64,000 nucleotides of DNA from Strix aluco (lineage: Eukaryota; Chordata; Aves; Strigiformes; Strigidae), in NCBI RefSeq assembly GCF_031877795.1, contig NC_133931.1:25852264-25916263 (forward strand). Direction: 5' to 3'. Each line of letters opens with the position of its first letter. Position 1 is the first letter of the stretch. The position numbers were made by a program, and so were the translations under genes. Positions 23,300 through 34,166 of this stretch are shown piece after piece. Below the pieces are notes generated by a model that made no database searches, was not told the origin of the DNA, and saw nothing but the letters and a program-made list of their open reading frames with translations.

Positions 23300-26200
23300 C
23301 TGTTCTTTTATGTTACAGGTTGGTCAAAATCCAAATGCCTGGGCACTCCATTCAAGTGTGGTAGGTACAAGTACTGAGTATTTCAGAATGGTTGTTCTAG
23401 TGCAGAAGTTCCTCTGGGACTCAATCTGCATTGCTGATCAAGTGACAATGCGTGGACTAAGTAGTGTTACACATCTCTGCCAACTGCTGTGTTTCCTGAT
23501 CAGCATGCAGCAGTACCATAGACGAACAGGACATACTACCACTTAAAATGTGCACAGGGTGGGGGGAAGGTTTTTCCTTATCTAGGCTGAGCTTCTCTTG
23601 CTTCAACTCATACCCATTGCCTATCATCTTCCACCCATGCATACTGACAAAAATCCATATGGAAGGCTGCTGTTAGCATTCAAGAGGTGGAAGTGGGGAC
23701 AGGTAACCTGTGAGGGACAACAGATCCTGTGCAAATGTCCAGGGATAGGGAAGCCAAGCCATCTGTAGCTGAATCTGTTCAAAGGATGTGGAGGACAACA
23801 GGCCTTCTACAGGTGTATCAGCTGCAAAAGGAAGATCAGAGGAAATGTGGGCCTGCTGCTAAATGGGGCAGGAGTCCTCATGACCAAGGATGTGAAGAAG
23901 GCTGAGGTACTCCATGTTGTCTTTGCCTTGGTCTCTACTGGTAAGACCAGCCTTTAGGAACTGCAGGCCCCTGAGGCCAGTGGGAAAGGCTAGAGTAAGG
24001 AATATCAACTCTTGGTTGAGAAGGATAAGGTTAAGAAATGCTTAAAGAGATGGTACATACACAGACCTGTGGGACACATCCATTATTGGCAAAGGAGCTG
24101 ACTGATGTTACTGTGAAGCTGTTTGCCATTATCTTAATGGTTGTAGCAATGGACAGGGTTCCTGTGGGCTGGAATAAAGCAAATGTCCTTCTTGACGATA
24201 GGAAGGACAAGAAGAATAGGGGGAACTAAAAGACAGTCAGTCTTACCTTGATCTCTGGGAAGGTTCTGGAGAAAATAATCCTGGAAACCATTTCCAAACA
24301 TGAGTAAGAAAGTGATTAGGAGTAGCCAGAATGGATTTATGCAGGGAAAGCATGCCTGACAACCTGATGGCTTTCTACAATTAGATGACTGGCTCAGTGG
24401 ATGAAGAGAAAGCAGTGGATGTTGTTTATCTTGACTTTATCAAGGCTTTTAACACTGTCTCCCATAACATCCTTGCAAACTGATTAATTATGGACCATGT
24501 AAGTAGATGGTGAGCAGGTGTGTTGACAACTGGCTAAACCCCTGTGCTTGAAAGGTTGTGATCAGTGGCATGAAGCATATCTGGAGGCCAGTTGCTACTG
24601 GTGTACCCTATCAATACGGGATCTTACACTGTTAAAAACCTTCATTAATGACCTGGGTCATGGGGCAGAGTGCACAATCAGCACGACTGCAGAAGATAGG
24701 AGTTGTTTATATACCAGAGGGCTGTGCTGCCATTCAGGAGGACTGTGATGGACTGGAGAAACAGACTGACAGGAACCTCATTGGAGATCAACAAGGGGAA
24801 ATGTGGAGTCATGAACCTGGAGGAAAAATAACTTCAGGCACCAGGCCAACTGGCTGGAAAGCACCTTGGCAGAAGAGGCCCTGGGGATCCTGATGGACAC
24901 CAAGTTGACCATGAGCCAACAGTGCAACCTTGTGGCCTCAAAAACTAAAAGCTTCCTGGGATGTATTAGGAAGAGTGTTGCAATCTCTGCATGGAGAGAG
25001 GTGATCCTTCCCTTCCACTCTGTGCTGGTGTCCAGTGCTGAGCTCCCCAGTACAAGAGAGACAAGGACATGCTGGAGTGTATCTAGCAAGAGATGAGGGA
25101 GATCATAATAGTATTGAAGACTGAAATAATGGGGAGAGGCTGAGAGCTGGGATTATTTAGTCTGAAGAAGAAAAGGCTCGGGGGGATCTTGTCAAGGTGT
25201 ATAAACACCAAATGGTGGCAGTAAAGGAGATGGAGTCAGGCTCTAGTGGTGCCCTGTGAAAGGACAAAAGTCAATGGGTACAAGCTGAAATACAGGAAAT
25301 TCCATTTAAATGTAAGAAATAGGGTTACTGGTCTTTGGTTGTTTTGGCTTTTTCTGAAACTGCGTGTGAATATTTTTTAATCCCTGCTGGTTATCAGGGA
25401 TCCTTGATCTCTGGGGCTTTTCAAAGATCATGGAGAGGGGCCTTGCAAGGACATCAGTCAGCACATTGGATGCAGGCTGCTGGGCTTGATGGACTTGTAT
25501 GATCTGAGTTGTTGCAAGTAGTCCCTGACTTGATTCTTGCCCACTGAACAAACTGGGTGACAAAATGATCTATTTAACTGACAGCAGTGAAAAGGAATTT
25601 GTGCAACAAAGCATCCATCTTCTCAGAGCAAGCACTGAATAAAACCTTTCCTTTTCAAATGTAGATTTTGTGAACTGTACATTTATCAAAGCAGCAACTC
25701 TATGCTGAGAGCTGTACAGTATTCTGCAGGAGGAAATTTGACCAATTATATAATATAATTGTATCCATACAGATAACCTGACATAGCTATACTGATAGTG
25801 TTCCTCTTGAGGGTGCTTAGTTCAGACTTAATGCTGCTTTTTAAATTTAGGTTGGATGCTTTCCAAAACATCATGAACTAGTGTTTTTTAAAACTTCTCT
25901 GTACCAAAGCAAAAATGTTCATACAAAGGGTCATATCAACGTAACCATATTGACTTAAATTCTCACTTTACATTCTAGTTTTCCTGTTTATATAAATCCT
26001 TGTACGTCTTGGATGAAGCTAGCGTACTAATTACTGTTCTCTCTGACACATAACACTGGTGGAGGCACTCTTTTTCCTCACTGAGTTGTTCAGTATCTGC
26101 TTTCTTTGTCACATTCATGACTTTTGGTGTGTGTTTATAACCACAAAATGTTGTCACCTCCGTTATTGAGCGATACTTGCGAGGAGGGTTCAGGCTTTTT

Positions 26201-29200
26201 GACACACATAGAAATGACTCATGAAAAGAACAGGCCAGTGCTCCTATGGCACTGTTGTTTCCATGATGTGGTCATGATAAATCAGTCTTAGAATAAATAG
26301 GACTAAACTGAGACTTAACAGGATGTGTGTAAAATTTTGTTTCTCAGCCAGACTTTTTCTTCATGAAAATACTGTCCTGGAGCTACTGCTGTATAACTAA
26401 TACTTAAGAAGTTAAAGTTTCTTGACTTGTTCCAAAGTTTTGTGGGCAGATTGACAGTTGAATGCTCAAATATCTTAATGAGGCAGATAACTATATTGTA
26501 ATTTAATGGGCAAGCTAAGAAAAAATAATAATAATAGCCAAAAAAGAAAACCCAGATAAGAGTAACAAAACTGGGCTAGTGGCCAGGAGCAGTCTGCAGA
26601 TCTCAACTTACAGATGTGGGCTGTGCCATAAGTCTATACTTTCTCCTGAAAGGATAAAGAAACATTGATGTTTCTAAGCAAGATGACCTAGTCAGGCAAT
26701 ATAATAAGAAATATAATTATGCCCCAAAATCAGTCTATCTGAACGTTAAGAGTCACAGGTTGCCTGGAATGGGGCTCTGGAGAAAATTAATAGAGGCAGA
26801 GAGAGGTGGGAAAGAGGGATGCCTCAGACTTTTAGGGTATGTGGGTAATGGCCAACAGCTGTCAATTTTTGCAAGGTGGATAAAGAAGATGAGATCACAG
26901 TTAAGGAAGCAGGGACTGACACGGCCAGAGGTATCCTTTTGTCTATTCCCAGCACTGAGTTTCAGCTCTAGCTCCTCTGTCTGTGGTGTGAGACTGAGGA
27001 AAAGGAGATGGATGTGTCTTGTATTAAATAGGGAGGAGAGAGGAATTTGGCTTCTGTGGCTAGTGGCAAACTGCCAAACAGCTGAATTAGTACATACATC
27101 TTTATTAATGGTGGGTAGTTTGGGATGGGGTATTATCTCCTGCACGCTATCTTTGCGTCATGATGTGCCCTAAACATAGCCAAGGCTGGGGCTATGGAGA
27201 ATCATAAGTCTTAGTCCCCAAGTGTTGAAAAGGTGTTTGCTACAGTGCTTGAAAGCTGGACCATCACCAGTAAACACTCTTCACCTTGCATGCTTGGGAA
27301 TGAAAGTTCTGAGCCCAGGGCTCAGCAGCTGTAGGTTTGATGAGGTGATGTGAGTCATCTGAATGAGAACCACACACACTCCTAGGTCAGAGGCTGAGCT
27401 GCGGAGAAGAGGGTCTGCCCCTGCAGCCAGCTGCCTGCTTCTTCTGGCAGCAGGGGCAAGGGGTGTCTCCTAACATGCTGCCCACCCTAGGAGGCCATGG
27501 TGAGGATAAGTTAATCTATTTTAAAATACTATATTATTTTTTAAAAATACTGAATTATTGTCCAACTTGTGTTCAATGTGGTTCTTTTCTGTGACCTGAG
27601 ATTCTTTCTTTTCCCCTACCTACACTTATCTCCTGGTCCAGAAGGTGTCATGCTTACAGCCCAGTGGCGAAGCAATGCTGAAAAACATGAGAAAGGTATG
27701 TTCTGTGATTTCTTTGAGCTGCAGACAGAAGATCCAACAGAGGGGTAGGTGAAGATAAACTCAATGTTTGGCTGTTAGTTACAGGTGCTGCTTCCCACTG
27801 CAGAGATGCTGTCCTTACTGGGGTGTGACTGTGGGCTTTGTTCAGGAGATCAGCCATAAGGATTGTACTTTAAAGGTGTTTCACCTTTGATGTCTTGAAA
27901 GTGAAAGTTTAAATGTTCACGTACAGGAAAGGATATGGGTCTCTGACAGGACATGGATAAAAGATCTCCTGTGTGAATGAAATTTCAGGACAAGATAATG
28001 TTTATTGTAGGCTTATTACTGCTGAGAGAGGTACATCAACTCAAGAAGAAAGAGGCTACTAATAAGAGTGAGAAGGATGCAGTCCACTGGTTTGTTTTAT
28101 GACTGCTGGGAAGTGATAGCATCTACTTCTGAATATGGGTTTAAAAGGTTGGTAACTCTCTTTCTGCTCCCCTCCCCGCTTTAAAAACATGCCTTGAAAA
28201 AATCAAGTCAAAGAGGAAATCCTTTTATCGTACCATTCTGTCATAGGTCTGACCCTGCAAATTGTAAGGGAACTTTTAACTTATTTTTGATCTCTACTTG
28301 AGTTTTCTTCCTTTATTATAAAAATAACTCATAGTACTGGTTGTCTTAAGCTGATCTGATTGTCATACAGGCTGCTTATCAATAGCTCATCATTGCCTAT
28401 GGTCTGCATTGCTGGCATTGACCTTAGAAAGACATATTCACATGCTTATGACTATATGGTTTACTCTGTGTTATATTTTAGCTAACAGGTTCTTAATAAC
28501 TGTAATATGGGTTCTCTCCCCACCAAATCAGAAAAAAAAGCCCCAAAATAAGTCAATCTTGTAAGGTTTTAAAAATGTTCTTTAATGCATATTAAACTGG
28601 ATCATACCTTGTTTGAAAACTTCTCTGAAATGAAACAAGCAGAAAAGTAGAAGAATATTATAGGTTCAAATAGAAAACAAGGGTTTTGAAACCCCAGGGT
28701 TTCAAGTTATCCCATGCTGTTCAAGAGAAAAAAACATTACGGTTTGTGAAGGGTGCAACTTCCTACTAAAGGATTCTTCTTTAGGGGGGGTATAAAACTT
28801 TAACAGTGCTTTGCTTAAGCTACGTAGCTGGAGCCATTCTGCAATAAATAAGCTTAAAACACCTCTTAAAAACAATAAAGTTCATCCACACAAGAGTCTT
28901 GTAGCAGGCCTTTTCCCTTAACTAAGCTTTGACAACATGGCTGTGACTCAGAAGGACAAAGCCTAGCAGCACAAATGAATGACTATATTTGCTGCAACAA
29001 GGTAGGAATACAGGGGACAATATTCCATGTTATTTTGTGCCTGGATCACAGTGTAGCTGTGTGCAAATGTTTATAATTAAATACTGCTCCCTTCCTTGGG
29101 ACCAACCAGGTGGATTCAGAAGCTCTGGGAGAAGAGCAGTACTAAGCACACTCAATAACTGGATTGATCCTCACAGCTTTTGATGTGTGTTTTATAGATC

Positions 29201-31550
29201 CCTGGTAGACTCTGGGCTCCTTCAAAGAGATCCATAAAAGGATAACCAAGAAAAGCAACCTCAGCTGTGTAAACTTGTAAGGAAGGCCCTGTAATTCCCA
29301 CCTTTCCAATGGGGTTCACACCTTCTCTGGAACATATCTAGAAGTGGTAATTAGAGGAAAAAAAAAAAAAAAAAAGAAAACTGCTAGACTAATCGAAAAG
29401 GACTTCTTAGATCCCAGCACAAATACCACTTAGCAATTGTAGTGTATTTCTAGAGGCTTAAAAAAATCTTCTCTCTTTTACACTCATCCCCCCTAAGGAG
29501 GCATCCACATAATGAAGGAGGATGTACTGTGTGTTAACTCACTTGGAAATGTCCCAGTGTGGACTCAGTCAGTTTAGTTTTATTGCCACATCAAAAGGTC
29601 AGCACATTAGCTTACATTAAAATCATAATTTCATTGTCTGCAGCAGGATTTTATTACACACTAGCTTCTGGGGTTTTTTTCTGTACTGCTGAAAATTTAT
29701 GGGAGAAGTTGCTGGCAGAGTGGAGAACGCTTATGGGACCTGATGCATTTTCCACTACTGAGGCAAAACCACAAATATAGTGGCACACAACCTGCAGTAA
29801 CTCACATCAAAAGGTGTGAAAAAATAAGCTGTGTAGTCATTAAGGTCTTTCTGCTGAGACCTATTCATGGCAGACCTGATATATTCAATTTTTAGCTACT
29901 ACTCACTTTCTAGCGTTCTCCTTTCACAATCTGCCGTAGGATTTATTCCTGATGCACCAAAACTGCTTTGCTGCTTGGGGGCTGGCTGCCACCAAGCCTT
30001 TATTTGACATCTGTGAGGAGTAGAGGTTTTTTAGGGAAAAAGATACTTTGTGTCCTCTCTCTTGCTAGCCCCTTCATGAAATGCCAGTTCTTTTTAACAA
30101 GTTAGCTATGGTAGGGTTTCAAATTCATCCAGTCAGTTAAAGGCCTGAGGTTAGAGTTAGGTCAAGTTTGCCCAGATTCAGAGACCATCTTCCTTCTGTA
30201 GTCGGAGGAGTAGGAGATGCATTTCCGGACAGCAGGATGTGTCTTGCTGGTTGTCTTCAGTGGAGATCAACTAACAAAGCTAACTGCACGTCTACTTTAG
30301 GCATCCCAAACTACAACATGAGTTAGATTTCTTGAAATGAGATGGTGCAGTATAGGCAGTTGACAAAGATTGTTTCTAAGTGCCAAAGGGATTGAGCAGA
30401 TGACAATGGTTTGTGGGTTTTTTTGCATCCCTTTTGAACCACGACTAGCAGATTTTTGATGACTGGAATGGGCATTCTGAAGAGCTGAGGAAGCTGGGTG
30501 GCTGCAATGGCCATCTCATGCATGCTGCTTTACTTGAAGTTTACAGGAATCATTGTCCCCACTCCATCAGGTGCTGTAAGGACCCACAGTTGAGAGATGG
30601 CCCTTGCTACCCAAAACTTGTGACCTGTTAAACTGCTGTTAGCAACCCTACTGTACCATCCCCGCTTTTGGTGGGCTGTGCTGCCTTTCCTCTTGCCCTT
30701 TAAAATGGCAAATCTATGAGAAGGTAAGCACCAAAATCTGGCTATCGTGCTTAATTACTGTAATATGTATTTGGAGGTGAAAACTATGTTTACTCTTTAA
30801 TAGCATTACACTTGGGAAAAGAAAAAGCAGAAGTGGAGAAAAAAGAGATGAGGTGGATTTATTTGAAGGCAGCTGCGGCTTCTCTTCGTGTTGTTCTGCA
30901 GCATGTGTGCTCTGCACTGCAAGAGAGGAGAGGGAAAGTACCCCCTGTTTTTCATCAGCAAAATGGCTGCAGGTGCCTTGTGTCAAGGTGAGGGCCTGCC
31001 TCCACGCACAGCCCCTGCCGTGGGTGTTTTAAAGAAAAGCGTGCACTCAAACCATCGACAAGTACATGGTACTGTGGAGTTTGGTTGCTTTTGGGGTAGT
31101 GTGGATTTTTTTTTTTTTTTTAGGATATTTATCAAGAAAACTCCATGCAACCCTTGAGTGATGTTACCAGTGACAGGGAGGCGTGCTTGGCAGTGAGGGT
31201 AAGCTTCAGCATCACCTCCTGACAGGGAGGGGGATTGCAGGGTGGGCACTGCTGCCCTGGGACTCAGCCGGACCCTGAGGGGCGGTGGCGGGCCTGGATG
31301 ACGCGTGTGGGAAGCTACTGGGCAGGGGACAGGGCCGTCCGTGGGACACCATGGAGGCTGTGCTTGGGGGAGGCCTGTTTTCTACTGGGACGAATTTCTC
31401 TGTGGTTAAGCTTGCTGCAGAAATGGAGGGAGAGAGAAGGGCCCTCAGGGAAGGTTTCGGATACGAAGGCCCGGGCGGGCCCCTTGTGGCAGAGCCCAGG
31501 CCCCTCGCAGCAGAGCCGGGTGCCTTCATGGAGCACAGCTGGGTGAAGGC
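23300..31550. other. Intergenic region between TP53INP1 and CCNE2
   Basis: No protein-coding exon was recognised. The region contains the degenerate CR1 at 23690-25330, an A18 run near 29358-29375 and a T-run near 31108-31122. From 25,600 to 31,000 I see only AT-rich single-copy sequence with short chance ORFs. Composition turns GC-rich from about 31,200, leading into the CCNE2 island. Confidence 0.7.
23690..25330 (+). mobile_element. Degenerate CR1 LINE with part of the reverse-transcriptase region
   Basis: Order and wording match CR1 ORF2 DNA: 'tctgttcaaaggatgtggag', 'aaatgtgggcctgctgctaa', then 'gtttatcttgactttatcaa' encoding the RT palm-like YLDFIKAFNTVSH, then 'aagaagaaaaggctcggggg' near the 3' end. 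Stops and frameshifts break the frame throughout, so it is dead. It is longer and more diverged than the three short copies in this window. The 3' boundary is blurred; CR1-like words persist to about 25,500. Confidence 0.85.
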
Positions 31551-32429
31551 CGTTCTTGTCTGGTGAGATGTGTGACAGCCACCGGGCAGCGGGCTGACAC
31601 CCTCCGCCCCGTGACGCGGGGTGTCGGGGGCCGGTCCCACAGCAGTGGGGTGTGGGTGGGTCAGGAGGCTGGTGCACAGGGAGCAACGGGGTGTCGCCGA
31701 GGGCTCCCCAGCCGCACGGGGGGCCGGTGGGACGCATCCCCGCTAACAGGGGCTGCCGGCGGCGACACCGGGCGGGCGGGCGGGCGGCTGCCCTCGGGGG
31801 GGCGGGAGGAGCCGCCCCGCCCTCAGGCCGCGGCGGGAGCGGGGCGGGGCGGTGCAGGGCGCGCGCGGCGGTGCCGTGTTTACATTCCGCCTCGCGCTGC
31901 ACGTTGCCGCGGAGCGGCGGGCTCCCATTGGCGGGAGCGGGCGGCGGCTCCGCCCCGGGGCGGGCGGGCGGGCTGCGCTCTGCCGGGCGCGCGGCGTGCG
32001 CGGCGCGTGGGGGCCGCCGGCGGAGCCGCCGCGGCGGGGCGCGGACCCGGGGCTCAATGCAGCGGACGGGGGTGACGGTGCCCGGGGTGCCCCGCCAGCG
32101 GGGCCGGGGCAGCGGGCGGCTCTCCCCGCGGGGCGGCGGCGGCAGCAGCAGCGGCCGCCCTCCTCCCGGCACTGCCCGCCGCTCTCCCGGGACGCCTCCG
32201 CCAAGGGAGCCGTGGCGGGCAGGCGGGCGGGACTGTCCCGGCAGCGGCGGCGGGCGGGGGCGCCGCTGGGCCCGGGGCGGCCCCGCGGCGAAGGGGCGGT
32301 GCTGGGGCGAGCGGGGCGCGGGCGCCGGCGGAGGGAGGGCGGCGGGCGGGGGAGCTGTCTGCCGCCCTCGCACATGCGCAGCGCGGGCCCGGGCCGCGCT
32401 ATATAGCGACTTGGCGCCGGCGCCAGCTG

Positions 32430-32459
32430 AGCAGCGCGGCCCGGGCGGCGGCGGCAGAG
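32430..32459 (+). other. CCNE2: CCNE2 noncoding first exon (3' boundary)
   Basis: The sequence about 25-30 bp downstream of TATATAG ends at 32459 with donor GCAGAG|GTGAGC. The 5' limit is estimated from the TATA distance. Intron 1 (32460-34127) contains the trinucleotide tract, five TTTTGGAGGGAG-type motifs and a G19 run. Confidence 0.55.
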
Positions 32460-32514
32460 GTGAGCGGGGGGCGGCGGGAGGGGGTCCCGCCGGGGGGGAT
32501 GGGGGGCGGCCGCC

Positions 32515-32660
32515 GTCGCGGCGGCGGCGGTGGCGGTGGTGGTAGCAGCGATGATGATGATGGTGATGATGATGGTAGTGGCGGGGGCGGCGGTTGCGAT
32601 GGTGGTAGCGGCGGTGGCTGCGATGGTGATGGTGGCAGTGGTGGTGGCGGTGCGGACAGA
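32515..32660 (+). repeat. Imperfect trinucleotide tract (GGC/GGT/GAT)
   Basis: About 145 bp of nearly pure GNN triplets: GGC runs, then GAT/GGT runs, then mixed. It lies at the very start of CCNE2 intron 1, 55 bp after the donor. It creates long pseudo-open frames (Gly/Asp-rich on plus, His- or Thr/Ile/Ala-rich on minus). It is probably length-polymorphic. Confidence 0.85.
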
Positions 32661-33782
32661 CCCGGTGCCGCTGTGAGGGGATGTGAGGGGCGCAGTGGCG
32701 GCGGGCGGCGGGGTGGCGCGGGGCGGCGGGCGGGAGCGGTGAGGCGGGCTGCCCGCCCGGGCACCGTTTTGGAGGGAGAGCGGCTGAGGAGAGCCGGGGG
32801 GGGGGGGGTGTCCGCGCGCGGCCCCATCCGCCCGGCCGTGCCCGCCCGCCCGGGCCAGGGAGCACTGCGGGGCGCCGCTGCGAGGGGCGATGGCCCGGGC
32901 GGGCACGGCCGGCGGGAGGCAGCGCGGCGGGCCGGGGTGTCGGCGGGAGCCCGCCATCGCCTCCCCCCACCTTCCCCCGCCACCTCGGGGCCGCCCGGCG
33001 GCGGAGAGCCCCGGGAGGGGGGCTGGGGGGCGGGCTGCCAGGTTTTGGAGGGAGACGGGCGCGGTGGGGGCGGGGAAGCCGGCCGAGCCGCTTGGCGGGC
33101 TGACCCCGATTGCCGGCCCGCGCCGCCCGCCCTCACCCCACCCCGGCGGGTCCCGGCTCCCCCCGCCCTGGCCCTCAGGACAGGGGCCTGGCGAGGACAC
33201 CCACCCTCACAGCCCCCGATCCCTGCGGTGCCCCAGCCCGCGCTGGGGAGGGGGGATCCCCCGTCGTGGGGGTGTCACCCACTGAGGGAGGGTGTCTCCG
33301 TGTGCCAGGGTGCCGTCCCGGCAGCCCTTCCCCCCTTCCCCCTCAGGTTTTGGAGGGAGCCTCGCTCGCAGCAAGGCGGGAGCGCGGGGGAGGGGGGCCG
33401 CGGTCCTGCCCCGCTCCCTACCCCCTCAGCACCCCTCGGCCGTGACGGGGAGGGGGGCAGGCGGCGGCTCGGCCCCTTTCGGAGGGAGACCGAGCGCGGG
33501 CAGCGGCGGTGGCCCCCCGCCCCAGCCTGACCCCGCTGCGCCCCGGGGCTGGCCGAGGCGCCCCCCCGGCCCGGCGCGGCTCGGCGCGGCGCAGCGCAGG
33601 CCGCCGCCTCCCCGCTCTCTGCAAATTGGCGCGGAACCGGCGCGGCGGGAGCGCGGGCGGCCCGGCCCGGCCCATCCCGGCAGGTGTGGGGGGCCGGCGG
33701 CGAAATCGCTCCGGAGGGAGCCGCTGCACCGTCAAAACGCGTGTCGGTGTGGGTGCAGGGTGTAGAGGGAGATGGTGTGTGT

Positions 33783-33801
33783 GGGGGGGGGGGGGGGGGG
33801 G
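33783..33801 (+). repeat. G19 homopolymer in CCNE2 intron 1
   Basis: An uninterrupted run of 19 G follows GTGTGTGT. It can form a G-quadruplex and is prone to sequencing-length error. Confidence 0.9.
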
Positions 33802-34127
33802 TGTTGGAACTCCCCACATCCTCTTGCATGGAATAGGTCCCTTTATAGCTTCCCCCCACCGCGGACTAGACGAGCCCAGCTAGCCTGAGCCAAACTGACC
33901 GCTGGCGTATGTGGGCATCCCTGTGTATCCTGCTTCAGCAGCAACCCCCAGCAGGAGCTGCGTGTGATATATACCTCAGGTGTTCCTCACACTGGTGAAA
34001 TGCTTCTGCCCTTCAGCTGTGTAAACCATGCTGCTCTTTGTGATGTGCCTTATGATGAGAAGTGCGGAACTTGGTCCTAACTTCTTGAAGATATGGTAAC
34101 TGATCTTATGTTATTCCTTTGATCCAG

Positions 34128-34166
34128 GTAGAGATCTTACAACCCAAAGAAGATGTCAAGACGCAG
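34128..34166 (+). CDS. CCNE2: CCNE2 exon 2 with start codon (residues 1-5)
   Basis: The acceptor is cctttgatccag, with 25 nt of 5' UTR and ATG at 34153-34155. Only MSRR plus two bases of codon 5 are coding before donor AG|GTAAGC. The coding part is 34153-34166. Confidence 0.93.

Larger units (their letters stand above)
31560..33760 (+). promoter_or_regulatory. CCNE2: CCNE2 CpG-island promoter and first-intron GC block
   Basis: Extreme GC/CpG density spans 2.2 kb. Landmarks: CCCATTGGCGGGA (31924-31936) joins an inverted CCAAT box to an E2F-type TTGGCGGGA. CGCACATGCGCA (32369-32380) resembles an NRF1 site. TATATAG is at 32400-32406, and CTTGGCGCC (32410-32418) is E2F-like immediately downstream of the TATA. 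Family knowledge: cyclin E genes are E2F targets induced in late G1, and the site set fits that. Long open frames on both strands here are a by-product of low stop-codon frequency. Confidence 0.85.

Noticed and set aside
31315-32970. 551-codon and 485-codon open frames on the minus strand (31315-32970, 31743-33200)
   Set aside because: They lie across the CCNE2 CpG island, where stop codons are rare. The products are Pro/Arg/Ala/Gly low complexity with His- or Thr-runs from the triplet tract and resemble no protein family.
32460-33530. 356-codon plus-strand open frame starting at the CCNE2 donor
   Set aside because: It starts at the splice junction, is Gly/Arg-rich from the GNN tract and GC bias, and is wholly intronic.
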